64,000 nt of DNA, taken from positions 186,001 through 250,000 of the forward strand of contig NZ_AHMM02000024.1 in the NCBI RefSeq assembly GCF_000243675.2. Direction: 5' to 3'. Below the pieces are notes generated by a model. It made no database searches, was not told the DNA's origin, and was given only the letters and a program-made list of their open reading frames with translations. The stretch is from Leptospira inadai serovar Lyme str. 10. GTDB taxonomy: Bacteria; Spirochaetota; Leptospiria; Leptospirales; Leptospiraceae. Position numbers and translations under genes: made by a program. Shown here in pieces: positions 20,097-29,245 of this stretch (the first letter of the stretch is position 1; each line of letters begins with the position of its first letter).

Positions 20097-21239
20097 ATGA
20101 TTGTTAAAGATTCTTTAAAATATAAACCTAGGATTGCGGTGGATGTTAGGCCTTTAGCTTACGGAATCAACGGAAATTCCCGTTACCTCGCGGAAATTCT
20201 CCAGCGAGTTTTGAATGAAAATTCCCCCTTAGAATACTATCTCTATTCCAATAAACCCGTTCATCCGGTATTTCATGAAATAACCAAGAAGGCCCCCGTT
20301 TTCATTCCTAGTCGACTACCGGGACTTTTTTGGTTGAATCTCAGTATGCCGTCCGCGTTTCGCGAACATAGGATCGATATTTTTTGGGGAACTCTCCAAC
20401 TATTACCGATATTCGGTCGAAACATCCCGATGGCGGTTAATTATCACGATCTAAATTTTCATTCGGCGCCGGAGACGATGACCACCGCTAATTATTGGCA
20501 GCATCGATTTTTTTCTCCGCTGACTCTGAAACGGGCTGATAAAATATTTTGTCTCTCCAAGAATACTCAAAGAGAGATCGCGGAATTTTTACCGAGTGTT
20601 GCGGGTAAATTGCAAGTGGTATATCCCGGTGCCCAAGGATTTGAAAACGTCGTTCCCCCGAATAAAATCCTACCGAAAAATTTCCTTTTTTCCGTCGGAA
20701 CGCTGGAGCCTAGGAAAAATTTAAATACCTTGCTGGAAGCATATCGAACTCTGAAAAGGAAAAATCTCGATTATCCGTTCTCCCTGGTTCTCGCCGGACG
20801 CCTGGGCTGGAAATCGGAAGGTCTGACCGAAATTCTTAGAAACGGCTCGCTCGAATCCGAAGGGATTTTTTTTATCGAGAATCCCAGCGACGGGGAATTG
20901 GGTTGGTTATACAAAAATTGTTCCTATTTTATGTTTCCATCCCTGCACGAGGGTTTCGGCCTCCCTCTTTTAGAAGCAATCCAAGAAGAAAAACCTTGCA
21001 TCGCCTCGGATATTCCGGTTTTTCACGAGGTCTTAGATTCGCAGATCGACCTTTTCGTACCTCCGAAAGATACGGAAGCATGGATCAAAGCGATGTTGGA
21101 AGCCGGAGATAGAGGGGTTCGATTGCGGGACGGTAAGTCGAGGAAATGGTCCTGGGATTCCACCGCGCAAGAAGTGGAGGAAGGTCTTGTGACACTCTGG
21201 AAAAATAGAAAAAGAAAACCGGGGAAGATAGAGGAATAA
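20097..21239 (+). CDS. GT4 family glycosyltransferase
   Basis: 380-residue cytoplasmic GT-B fold enzyme. The C-terminal nucleotide-sugar site is clear: FSVGTLEPRKNLNTLLEAY (about residues 199-217) and, near residue 283, LHEGFGLPLLEA with the E-x7-E retaining GT4 signature. The N-terminal half shows RPLAYGINGNSRYLAEIL, typical of mannosyl/rhamnosyl-type transferases, but the sugar cannot be predicted. It begins 7 bases after the GT87 stop, so both are in one transcript. Confidence 0.9.
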   Translation: MIVKDSLKYKPRIAVDVRPLAYGINGNSRYLAEILQRVLNENSPLEYYLYSNKPVHPVFHEITKKAPVFIPSRLPGLFWLNLSMPSAFREHRIDIFWGTLQLLPIFGRNIPMAVNYHDLNFHSAPETMTTANYWQHRFFSPLTLKRADKIFCLSKNTQREIAEFLPSVAGKLQVVYPGAQGFENVVPPNKILPKNFLFSVGTLEPRKNLNTLLEAYRTLKRKNLDYPFSLVLAGRLGWKSEGLTEILRNGSLESEGIFFIENPSDGELGWLYKNCSYFMFPSLHEGFGLPLLEAIQEEKPCIASDIPVFHEVLDSQIDLFVPPKDTEAWIKAMLEAGDRGVRLRDGKSRKWSWDSTAQEVEEGLVTLWKNRKRKPGKIEE

Positions 21240-21243
21240 GGGT

Positions 21244-21855
21244 ATGAGTAGTACGAAAATTCCGGAGAAAAAACTTTCACCTTGGTGGGAGTGGGCTCAG
21301 GCCCCTAACAACGAACGAGATAAGAAAAGGGTTTCTTTAAAACTTCGTAAAAATCCGATCCCCGCAATACTATCTATAGGAATATATGCAGGATTTCTAA
21401 ATTTGATTCTACCGTTTAGGGAAATCATCGCTACTTGGTTGTTTAAGTTCGTGGAATTCCTTCAAATTCCTAAAGTATTGAAACTGCAGTTACTTTTGGA
21501 TCCGCAACTTTACAAGTATTCTGCCCTAGTTATCGTCGGTTATATAGCGTTTGCCTTCTTCTTGGATTTGGTTCGTTTTTTGGATAAGAATCTATTCAAT
21601 AACCTATATTGGGAGGGAGCCAGACTCAAACTTACCCGAAGAGGCTGGTTAGGAGGAGAATCCGTTCGTTGGGAACCGAATCAATCAGGATTACAAATTC
21701 TGCATAAAGGCGGAGTCTTACGCAGGCTATTAGGTCTGGAAAAACTCGTATTTTTTCTGCAACCTCCGGGCGCAGACGTTTCTTTAATCGCGGAGTCGCC
21801 TTATTTCTCTTCCCGCAAAAATTCGGAGTTCTTGAAAGAGCTGTTTCATTCCTAG
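21244..21855 (+). CDS. Two-helix membrane protein with possible PH-like domain
   Basis: 203-residue protein that I do not recognise by name. It has a basic cytoplasmic start, two hydrophobic helices at about 38-58 and 98-118, and a C-terminal domain (about 120-203) with beta-strand spacing and a LKLTRRGWLGGESVRW pattern reminiscent of bacterial PH-like domains. The last point is an inference. It begins 4 bases after the GT4 stop and ends 1 base before the next start, so it belongs to the glycan cluster. Confidence 0.7.
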   Translation: MSSTKIPEKKLSPWWEWAQAPNNERDKKRVSLKLRKNPIPAILSIGIYAGFLNLILPFREIIATWLFKFVEFLQIPKVLKLQLLLDPQLYKYSALVIVGYIAFAFFLDLVRFLDKNLFNNLYWEGARLKLTRRGWLGGESVRWEPNQSGLQILHKGGVLRRLLGLEKLVFFLQPPGADVSLIAESPYFSSRKNSEFLKELFHS

Positions 21856-21856
21856 G

Positions 21857-23242
21857 ATGAATCCGTTTACAAAGATCCTTTTCTATCCTTTCCTCCGGCT
21901 CAAGTCGCTTTCCGTTCGGGGATTGCCTTGGGAAGGATTTCTATTTTTAGGATGCCTGGCAGGCGCACTTTTTTTATTCGATCTTCGTTTTCTTTCCAGG
22001 CATTACGACTGGGACTCCATCGTTTATGCGCATAACATTAATACGGACAAAGCATGGAAAGTCTTCTTCAATCCCCATCATATCGGCTTTGAAAGTACCG
22101 GATATTTGTATCTGAAATTCTGGCGATGGATTCATGGTCCCGATTCGTTTATGTTCGGCCTTCGACTCAGAACGTTGTTCTTCGCTATTCTATTTATTTT
22201 CGTTCTCATGGCTACCTATTGGAGGTTGTACAAAGACTTCGTCGGAGCGGTATTATTAGGCTTGGGAGTCCATTGCACTCAGGGCTTTTGGTTCTACGCT
22301 CAACATAACGATACTCCTTTGATTCACTCCTGCCTTACTGCATGCCTGTATCTATTTTGCGTATGGAATGCGAAGCACGGATGGTCGACGGGGAAATTAT
22401 TTTTTGCGTTCTTCCTGCAAGTATGGAACGTTTATTTTCATCAGTCGGACACCATCTTCTTAACTCTCGTACCCGCCTCCTTGTTGTTTGCCAAAGAATG
22501 GCAAGGGGCCGAATTTGAATTCTCCCGAAAAATGAAACTCATTCCGATCTATTTGATCGCAGTCGTTTTTACTTTGACACTTTCTTATTTATTCGTGGGT
22601 TTTATCATTCTGGAGAGGGATCTCACTTCACCGCCGACTAACGAAAAGAATTTTGCAAATTGGCTCTTTCTTTACGCGGCCCAAGAGAGATGGGGAGCAG
22701 CAAAAGGAGCCAAAGATTATGTTATGAATTTCTATCGAGGCATCGGGGACGCCTTTCTCAACTTCGAAGGAGTTAAGAACGGACTTAGAATCAAGATCGC
22801 GAATCCGACGGATTTAAAAGCCTTACCTTATAATTTGAATCTTGGCTTTTGGGTAGCCTGTATAGGACTGGCTCTAGCTAACTGCGTTCGACTTTGGCGA
22901 AACTTTAAGATCGAGATGACGTTGCTTGCTCTCTGGTTACTCCCGTCTTTGTTTTTTTATACTTGGTGGGAAGGATATTTTTTCGAGTTTTGGGTTTCCA
23001 CCGTAATAGGACTCCTTATTTTTTCCGCATTAGTAATACGATCTTTCCTATTCGAACACTTGTATTTCGGAACGAGAGCAATCGGGCATATTTTGTTGCT
23101 CGCCTATCTTCTTTTGCTTCTATGTATAAATTTCACTTTTTCAACCTATCCTCGTTCGGAACGACCGACCGTTAGTTTTATCGAAGGAATCGAGGACAAG
23201 TACAAGGCGATAACACCGGAGCCCGTTTATGGAAAAGAATGA
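21857..23242 (+). CDS. Polytopic membrane protein, GT-C-like
   Basis: 461-residue protein with about ten hydrophobic helices. The first loop contains RHYDWDSIVYAHNI, which places acidic residues just after helix one as in GT-C glycosyltransferases (compare the Asp pair of family GT39/GT87 loops), followed by NPHHIGFESTGYLY. This supports a lipid-sugar dependent transferase but does not prove it. It begins 1 base after the preceding gene and is followed by an 80-base gap before the first MBOAT gene. Confidence 0.68.
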   Translation: MNPFTKILFYPFLRLKSLSVRGLPWEGFLFLGCLAGALFLFDLRFLSRHYDWDSIVYAHNINTDKAWKVFFNPHHIGFESTGYLYLKFWRWIHGPDSFMFGLRLRTLFFAILFIFVLMATYWRLYKDFVGAVLLGLGVHCTQGFWFYAQHNDTPLIHSCLTACLYLFCVWNAKHGWSTGKLFFAFFLQVWNVYFHQSDTIFLTLVPASLLFAKEWQGAEFEFSRKMKLIPIYLIAVVFTLTLSYLFVGFIILERDLTSPPTNEKNFANWLFLYAAQERWGAAKGAKDYVMNFYRGIGDAFLNFEGVKNGLRIKIANPTDLKALPYNLNLGFWVACIGLALANCVRLWRNFKIEMTLLALWLLPSLFFYTWWEGYFFEFWVSTVIGLLIFSALVIRSFLFEHLYFGTRAIGHILLLAYLLLLLCINFTFSTYPRSERPTVSFIEGIEDKYKAITPEPVYGKE

Positions 23243-23322
23243 GAGCCTTCCGAACTTTAAAATAGGGTTGTGGGTTTCCCTTCCCGCAAAAAACTGCTCA
23301 GGAACCGAGGAAAGACGCACTC

Positions 23323-24822
23323 ATGCTGTTTAATTCCGTCCACTTCATGATTTTTTTGCCGATCGTTTTGATCGTAGCGAAGATTTTGAAAGGAACCAAT
23401 CGGAGAGTCTTCCTCCTATTGGCAAGTCTCTACTTTTATAACGCCTGGCACCCGGCCACAATCAAATGCGCCGATCTTCGTACCGGAAGTTGGATCGAAT
23501 TTTGGATCGATAAGTCGTTTTGCGATTTCGGGATCAATTTATATATACTGATCTTAATCGTGTCGATGATCGTGGATTACTTTGCGGCTCTTTTGATGAG
23601 TCGGGAAGGAGTGAGCGATAAGTTTCGGAAAATCTGTTTAGTCGGTTCCTTAGTCACGAATCTCGGAATTCTAGGATACTTTAAATATACGAATTTTCTT
23701 TTGGAAGTATTCGCCGACATTCAAAATCTAGGGCCCACAAAGATAGATCCCCTAAAGATCATTTTACCCGTGGGAATTTCCTTCTACACGTTTCAATCTA
23801 TGAGTTATACCATAGACGTTTTCCGGAAACAGTTGGAGGCCCGAAAGTCGTTCTTAGATTTTGCTCTTTACGTTTCTTTTTTCCCGCAACTAGTGGCGGG
23901 ACCCATCGTGAGAGCTCATACTTTCTTCCGAGACTTGGATCATCCTCCTGTCGTTACTCGACAAGATATAGAAATCGCGTTTTGCCAAATACTGATGGGC
24001 TTCACTCGGAAAATCGTCTTTGCCGATAATCTCGGCAAAGTTACCGATTTTACGTTTAGGAATTATACGACCCTCAATCCGATAGAAATCTGGACCGGGA
24101 CCTTGGCCTTCGGTTGGCAGATCTACTTCGACTTTGCAGGTTACACGGACATTGCAATCGGTGTCGCGAGATTATTCGGATATAAATTCGATCCAAACTT
24201 TAACTTCCCGATGGTTGCAAGAAACATTGCGGATCACTGGAGCAGATGGCATATTTCCTTCTCCACATGGATAAGAGACTATATTTACATTCCGCTGGGT
24301 GGGTCCCGCGCAGGAACCCTGATCACTTATAGAAACCTATTCATAACCTGGTTATTTGCGGGAGTTTGGCATGGAGCGGCTTATCATTATGTGGGATGGG
24401 GGCTTTGGCAAGGAGTGATGTTGGCCGTTCATCGCGAATACGGAGCGACCAAATTTGCCGCATGGATCAACGAAAAAGGCGGCAGAACATACGATATCTT
24501 CGTCCGTATTCTGACAATGTTCTTTCTCGCCTTCGGGTTCATTCTATTTAGAGCCGAAACGATGACCAAATCCTGGGATATGATGAAGTCCATCCTCTTC
24601 ATCGTGCCGGGAGGAATTCAATCGGTTCAGTCTTACGTAAATTTCGAATACGGGTTACTATTGGCGGTCTGTTATACGATGGCTTACTATTTTTCTAAAA
24701 ATACGATCGAATCCATCGTCGAGAATCGCAGAAAATTCATCCTGTTCTTCTTAGCAAACGCGTTTTTACTTTTGATATTCGGTGTTACCGAAAGTAAGAA
24801 CTTTCTGTATTTCGATTTCTGA
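23323..24822 (+). CDS. MBOAT family O-acyltransferase (AlgI/DltB-like), first copy
   Basis: 499-residue integral membrane acyltransferase. It has the family elements LPVGISFYTFQSMSYTIDV, FPQLVAGPIVRA, GWQIYFDFAGYTDIAIG and HWSRWHISFSTWIRDYIYIPLGG. The catalytic His is His350 in AGVWHGAAYHY. Members move an acyl group, usually acetyl, across the membrane to a partner that modifies an exported polysaccharide or lipid. The adjacent SGNH-like gene starts 13 bases downstream, matching the AlgI plus AlgJ/AlgX arrangement. Substrate unknown; the neighbouring glycosyltransferases suggest a surface glycan. Confidence 0.93.
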   Translation: MLFNSVHFMIFLPIVLIVAKILKGTNRRVFLLLASLYFYNAWHPATIKCADLRTGSWIEFWIDKSFCDFGINLYILILIVSMIVDYFAALLMSREGVSDKFRKICLVGSLVTNLGILGYFKYTNFLLEVFADIQNLGPTKIDPLKIILPVGISFYTFQSMSYTIDVFRKQLEARKSFLDFALYVSFFPQLVAGPIVRAHTFFRDLDHPPVVTRQDIEIAFCQILMGFTRKIVFADNLGKVTDFTFRNYTTLNPIEIWTGTLAFGWQIYFDFAGYTDIAIGVARLFGYKFDPNFNFPMVARNIADHWSRWHISFSTWIRDYIYIPLGGSRAGTLITYRNLFITWLFAGVWHGAAYHYVGWGLWQGVMLAVHREYGATKFAAWINEKGGRTYDIFVRILTMFFLAFGFILFRAETMTKSWDMMKSILFIVPGGIQSVQSYVNFEYGLLLAVCYTMAYYFSKNTIESIVENRRKFILFFLANAFLLLIFGVTESKNFLYFDF

Positions 24823-24835
24823 GGTTATCGGGAAA

Positions 24836-26002
24836 ATGAATCCATATTTAAGCCTAATTCGAGACAGAAAGTTTTGGATACCCGTTCTGATCCTTGTCTG
24901 TTTCGACCTCTGTCTCCAAGCGGGCGTTTATAGACCGTATTTAAAGAAAGGTTCTTTTGCCGCGAATGTAGTAAGAAACACCGAATACGTCCTGGAAAAG
25001 AAAGCCGTTTTCGATCCCACCGTCGTTCTTTTGGGGACTTCCGTAGCGCACCAAGGCCTTTCTCTTAGAATCTTGAACGAAACGCTGGAACCTTACGGCG
25101 AGAGAATGCAATCCTTTGCGATGGAAGGAACGGAATTAGTCGTGCAAGACGCGATCGTCCATAAACTTCTCCCGCAGTTCAAGAACGTGCATACCGTAAT
25201 TCATGTGTTGGAAGTTTCCACACCGTGGTTGGATTTGCAAAATTTGGAAATCCACACTCTCTCGATGTTAAGCGAACTAGAAAGAAGCGTGGCCTTTAAG
25301 AAAATCTACGAATTCGATTACAGAGTAAATTACGATGACCTGGCCTTTCTTACCTTCAAAAGCATCGCGTATCGACGCGATATGCGCGATTTCTTTTTAG
25401 ATCCGTCAAAACGGCTAAAGGATATCGGAAGAAGAAGAAAGGAAGCTAAGATCGACCCATGGCCCTATGAAAATCCTAACCTTGCTCGAATCAGCATGTA
25501 CCCGGAAGCTAGAGACGTGGAATCCTGTTTAAGAGCCACCGATCCTAGCAACGGACAACCGATTCCGCAAGGCTCGGATCATTTTCACAAAAAGGCGGTT
25601 TGGGATACTTGCATATTGGCCAGAAAAACCCCCACAGTCGTAGGATCGGACGCAGCTGTTGCTAAATTTTTTAGCCGATTAAAAATTCTGCACGATGATA
25701 TTCGTAGAATCGGAAAACAAAACGGTAAGGATATTCGGATCATTGCGGTCCTCGCCCCCTATAGCGATATAGTGCGGGCATGGAGAACTCCGGAAAGAAA
25801 TCGGATCTGGAAAGAGGAATTGGAAAAAATCAAATCGGGGACGATTTTATTGGATTATCAGTCCAGTTTGGATGGCGGTAATAACGGCGATTATTATTAT
25901 GATTTAATCCATTTAAATAAATTAGGGATGATTAAATTTTCGGAAGCGATCGTGAAGGACCTCCCTTCGGCGTTAGGTCATACGGGAAAACAAAGTAAAT
26001 GA
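24836..26002 (+). CDS. SGNH-like membrane-anchored partner of MBOAT (DUF1574-type), first copy
   Basis: 388-residue protein with an N-terminal membrane anchor (about residues 13-30) and an extracytoplasmic domain. The start at 24836 is preferred, because the in-frame codons above it lie inside the MBOAT gene and add a non-hydrophobic extension. VVLLGTSVAHQGLSL near residue 66 is a nucleophile-type GxS block, and YYYDLIHLN near the C-terminus gives a D-x-x-H pair. These fit an SGNH transferase that places acyl groups delivered by the MBOAT. Its stop overlaps the second MBOAT start by 4 bases. Confidence 0.72.
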   Translation: MNPYLSLIRDRKFWIPVLILVCFDLCLQAGVYRPYLKKGSFAANVVRNTEYVLEKKAVFDPTVVLLGTSVAHQGLSLRILNETLEPYGERMQSFAMEGTELVVQDAIVHKLLPQFKNVHTVIHVLEVSTPWLDLQNLEIHTLSMLSELERSVAFKKIYEFDYRVNYDDLAFLTFKSIAYRRDMRDFFLDPSKRLKDIGRRRKEAKIDPWPYENPNLARISMYPEARDVESCLRATDPSNGQPIPQGSDHFHKKAVWDTCILARKTPTVVGSDAAVAKFFSRLKILHDDIRRIGKQNGKDIRIIAVLAPYSDIVRAWRTPERNRIWKEELEKIKSGTILLDYQSSLDGGNNGDYYYDLIHLNKLGMIKFSEAIVKDLPSALGHTGKQSK

Positions 26003-27399
26003 TTTTTACATCCACCCTTTTCTTCTTATTTTTTCTGATCGTCTACATCGTCTACTGGACTTGGAATTCCAGAAAATTTCGGGAATGGGTTCTTTTAATC
26101 GCCTCTCTCGTCTTTTACGCCTCTTGGAATCCTCCATTTCTACTTCATCTGCTCGGGATCGTTTTTCTCAATTATCTATTTCTAGGACCCATCATCCGGA
26201 CCAAGAGCAAGGTTTTACTTAGAACCATACTCGTTATCGATCTTTTGAATTTAGCGATCTTTAAATACTTTTATTTCGTGACGGATAATCTTTTTTACGT
26301 AACGAAATGGTCCTTGTTCGATACGTCTTCCATGCCTTTTCGGATCATTCTCCCTCTGGCGATCAGTTTTTATACGTTTCAAATCATGGCGTACATAATC
26401 GATGCATATAAGGGAAAAGTGGAAGAAGGAACGAGTCTGTTTCATTTTACGTTATTTTTACTTTTCTTCCCGCAATTGGTAGCAGGACCGATCATGCGGG
26501 CCCGCGATTTTTTTCCACGCTTGGAACATTTAAGAATTCATAAAACATCGATTTATACGGGACTCTTTCTGATAGGACTAGGGGCCTGCAAGAAATTATT
26601 AATCGCCGACAATATAGGTGCTTTGATCGACCCCGTATTCGCTAGACCGAAAGAATATGGAGGACTTTCCCTCTTTTTAGCTCTAAACGGGTTCACTTGG
26701 CAGGTATATTCCGACTTCTCGGGTTATACGGATGTGGCTCGAGGATGCGCTTTATTATTCGGATTCAATATCCCGCGAAACTTTCATTCCCCTTTCTTCA
26801 GCCGAAATGTCCACGAACTATGGAGACGTTGGCATATCACGTTGGGAACATGGTTACGCGATTACGTGTATTTTGCACTGGGGGGAAACCGGCTCTCCGA
26901 ACTTCGCACCAATCTAAACCAAACGATTACATTCGCTTTGGGAGGACTTTGGCATGGAGCCAATTGGACTTACATCGCGTGGGGAGTTTCGCACGGATTC
27001 TTTTTAACGACCGAACGGTTTATGGAGCGGCATGGAATTCGGATTCTTCCGGCTCAGGGAAAATTTTTTCAAGGAATTCGGATGATCTGGACGTACTTGC
27101 TTTTCGTTTTCGCCGTCGCTTTCTTTAGAGCATTTACGATCACGGATTCTTTATATTTTCTGAAGAACGGATTTTTCGGATTTAAACCCGAGAGTAAAAC
27201 CGCCTTCCTATCTTTCGATTTAATCATACCGTTTCTTCTAGGCGGCCTCCTATTCCATGCCCTGGAAGAACCGAAACGATATCCGATGTGGTTTCATAGG
27301 AATCGAGGAAAACTTCTCGTTGCTTTCCTTCTAATCGGCGCTCTTTTCCTCGGAAATTACGCCGGCAAGGGCCAAGAGTTTATTTACTTCGCATTTTAG
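25999..27399 (+). CDS. MBOAT family O-acyltransferase, second copy
   Basis: 466-residue membrane acyltransferase, paralogous to the first copy: LPLAISFYTFQIMAYIIDA, FPQLVAGPIMRARDFF, TWQVYSDFSGYTDVARG, LWRRWHITLGTWLRDYVYFALGG. The catalytic His is His319 in GGLWHGANWTYIAWG. It is clearly diverged from the first copy, which argues for a different acceptor or an older duplication. It sits between two SGNH-like genes and overlaps the first by 4 bases. Confidence 0.93.
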   Translation: MIFTSTLFFLFFLIVYIVYWTWNSRKFREWVLLIASLVFYASWNPPFLLHLLGIVFLNYLFLGPIIRTKSKVLLRTILVIDLLNLAIFKYFYFVTDNLFYVTKWSLFDTSSMPFRIILPLAISFYTFQIMAYIIDAYKGKVEEGTSLFHFTLFLLFFPQLVAGPIMRARDFFPRLEHLRIHKTSIYTGLFLIGLGACKKLLIADNIGALIDPVFARPKEYGGLSLFLALNGFTWQVYSDFSGYTDVARGCALLFGFNIPRNFHSPFFSRNVHELWRRWHITLGTWLRDYVYFALGGNRLSELRTNLNQTITFALGGLWHGANWTYIAWGVSHGFFLTTERFMERHGIRILPAQGKFFQGIRMIWTYLLFVFAVAFFRAFTITDSLYFLKNGFFGFKPESKTAFLSFDLIIPFLLGGLLFHALEEPKRYPMWFHRNRGKLLVAFLLIGALFLGNYAGKGQEFIYFAF

Positions 27400-27408
27400 G
27401 ATAGATTT

Positions 27409-28503
27409 ATGCCAACCGCCAAGAACGCTAAATTCCCTCTTTTCTATAGGAAGATTCTTTGGATTCCGCTCGGAATCGCGGCCTTGGCTTTCTTCTGGGA
27501 CAAACTTTTATCTTCCGAATGGGTTCGACCTTATACGGAATCGGGAGCAGAATATTATTTTTACGAGATGAAGGGTCGTATTTTAGATACGATGAAGAAG
27601 GAAACCGATTCCAAATCTCCGGATCAAAAGGTTATGACTTTTTTCGGAACCTCGCATATGGGAGAAATTTCACTTTCCGAGATTCATAAAGAAAATCCGA
27701 ACCTGATCGTTTATAACCTCTCGGCTCCTTCCGCGCCGTATTCGTTTCATACGTATACATTGGAAAGATTATTGGATCAAAAAATCCCGTTGGATTTCGC
27801 GATTTTAGAATATTATCCGGATTCGGCTACCGACTTTGCCAACCGATATGCGTTACGATATTCCTATGATTCGATGTATTTCTTGGAACATTGGAATGTG
27901 TTCTCTACGACCGATTGGGACACTTTTTTGAGAGCGAGGGTATTTCGAACTTCCGTATTCCCGCCTAGATTTAAGGAAGCAGCCTCAAGACTCAAGCATC
28001 CCGAAGAGCTTACCTATTTAATGGCGATTCGAAGCAAATTGACGGACGAGTCGGATCGATTTAAAGGTGGAATTCCCAATACTCTTCTGGCAAACACTCC
28101 CGAAGATAAATTGGATTCGGAAGCGGAACGAATCCATAGAGATACGTACCGAAATTATAAACGCTCGGAAACTCAGGTCACTTTTCTTCGAGAATTCTTA
28201 AAAAAGGCCTCTCAAAATGGAATAACCGTGGTTCTCTGGTCGCCTCTACTCTATTCCAAATTTACGGAAAAAGTAAAACAATCCCCTTTTTATCCCGATT
28301 GGATTCGCCTGAGAGAACAATTAGTACTCGAATATCCGAAAACGTTGGTTCTGGATCTAGAAGAGTATAGAGGCCGGGTAAAATGTCAAAAATTTATAGA
28401 CCCGCATCATTTAAGCGGAGGCTGTTTCGCGGAACCTACTAAGATTCTCATTTCCTACTTGGAAGCGAAGACCGTGCCTCATAAGAAGAATTCAGGAAAA
28501 TAA
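27409..28503 (+). CDS. SGNH-like membrane-anchored partner of MBOAT, second copy
   Basis: 364-residue protein with an N-terminal hydrophobic anchor (about residues 15-32). VMTFFGTSHMGEISLSEI near residue 78 contains the GTS nucleophile block, and FIDPHHLSGGCF near residue 336 contains the D-x-H-H catalytic pair. The layout is the same as the protein encoded at 24836-26002, though sequence identity is low by eye. It starts 9 bases after the second MBOAT with an AGGAT ribosome site, forming a second MBOAT/SGNH pair. Confidence 0.72.
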   Translation: MPTAKNAKFPLFYRKILWIPLGIAALAFFWDKLLSSEWVRPYTESGAEYYFYEMKGRILDTMKKETDSKSPDQKVMTFFGTSHMGEISLSEIHKENPNLIVYNLSAPSAPYSFHTYTLERLLDQKIPLDFAILEYYPDSATDFANRYALRYSYDSMYFLEHWNVFSTTDWDTFLRARVFRTSVFPPRFKEAASRLKHPEELTYLMAIRSKLTDESDRFKGGIPNTLLANTPEDKLDSEAERIHRDTYRNYKRSETQVTFLREFLKKASQNGITVVLWSPLLYSKFTEKVKQSPFYPDWIRLREQLVLEYPKTLVLDLEEYRGRVKCQKFIDPHHLSGGCFAEPTKILISYLEAKTVPHKKNSGK

Positions 28504-28506
28504 ATC

Positions 28507-28854
28507 ATGACGTTCGACGAAGCGCAAAAATCCGTAGATGATTGGATTCGAAATTTCGGAGTACGATATTTTTCCGAGTTAACAAACCTTGCCATCCTAA
28601 TGGAGGAAGTCGGAGAATTCTCAAGACTAGTCGCGCGTAAATACGGAGACCAGTCCTTTAAAAAAGGAGAAGATCCGGACGCTCTCCCGAAGGAATTAGG
28701 AGATATTCTCTTTGTATTAATTTGTCTCGCGAATCAAATGGGAATTTCCATGGAGGACGCCTTTCGCGCCACTTTGGAGAAAAACACCGATCGCGATAAG
28801 GATCGGCATAAGAACAATCCGAAGTTAGGGACGTCGGATTCCTCGTCTACTTAG
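28507..28854 (+). CDS. MazG-like nucleotide pyrophosphohydrolase
   Basis: 115-residue all-alpha NTP-PPase. The metal-binding pattern is visible: EEVGEFSR (residues 28-35, ExxE-type) and, about 25 residues later, ELGDILFVLICLANQMG (E..D). It would hydrolyse (d)NTPs, often non-canonical ones, in the cytoplasm. It is a short single-domain form, comparable to RS21-C6/MazG-like proteins rather than full-length MazG. It begins 3 bases after the glycan cluster and ends in an 8-base tail-to-tail overlap with exbD on the other strand. Confidence 0.88.
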   Translation: MTFDEAQKSVDDWIRNFGVRYFSELTNLAILMEEVGEFSRLVARKYGDQSFKKGEDPDALPKELGDILFVLICLANQMGISMEDAFRATLEKNTDRDKDRHKNNPKLGTSDSSST

Positions 28855-29245
28855 ATCCTTTAACGGCGAGTTCCAGTGAATCGATTCCCGATCGTCTAAC
28901 TATATCTAAAATTTTTACGACTTCGCCGTAATCGGCGGTTTCATCCGCAAAGAAACGAATTTCCTTACCTTTTAAATTTCCGGATCCCAGTTCTTTTTCC
29001 AAACCGCTTCTATCCAAATTGGCTCCGTTCCAGAGGAAGGTTCCGTCGGGCAATAGCGCGATTTCGATTCGCTCGCCCTTGGGATCCTCGCCCATTCCGA
29101 CCTGCGGAAGATCCAAAGGAATCGAACGGATTTCCTTTCGGAAGCTTACCGCTAACATTACGAAAACAAGAAGGATGAATACTACATCGATAAAACTGGT
29201 GAGATCGATCGCCCCTTCTTCCTCCCGCAGAATTGACTTTCTCAT
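28847..29245 (-). CDS. ExbD/TolR-family biopolymer transport protein (system 1)
   Basis: 132-residue inner-membrane protein. A short cytoplasmic N-terminus leads to one helix with the functional Asp (AIDLTSFIDVVFILLVFVML), then a periplasmic domain with the family ending SLELAVKG. It works with ExbB/TolQ to couple proton flow to outer-membrane events. Its start overlaps the ExbB-like stop by 4 bases. No TonB or receptor lies next to this pair, unlike the second set at 51.5-53.2 kb. Confidence 0.9.
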   Translation of the reverse strand: MRKSILREEEGAIDLTSFIDVVFILLVFVMLAVSFRKEIRSIPLDLPQVGMGEDPKGERIEIALLPDGTFLWNGANLDRSGLEKELGSGNLKGKEIRFFADETADYGEVVKILDIVRRSGIDSLELAVKGSK

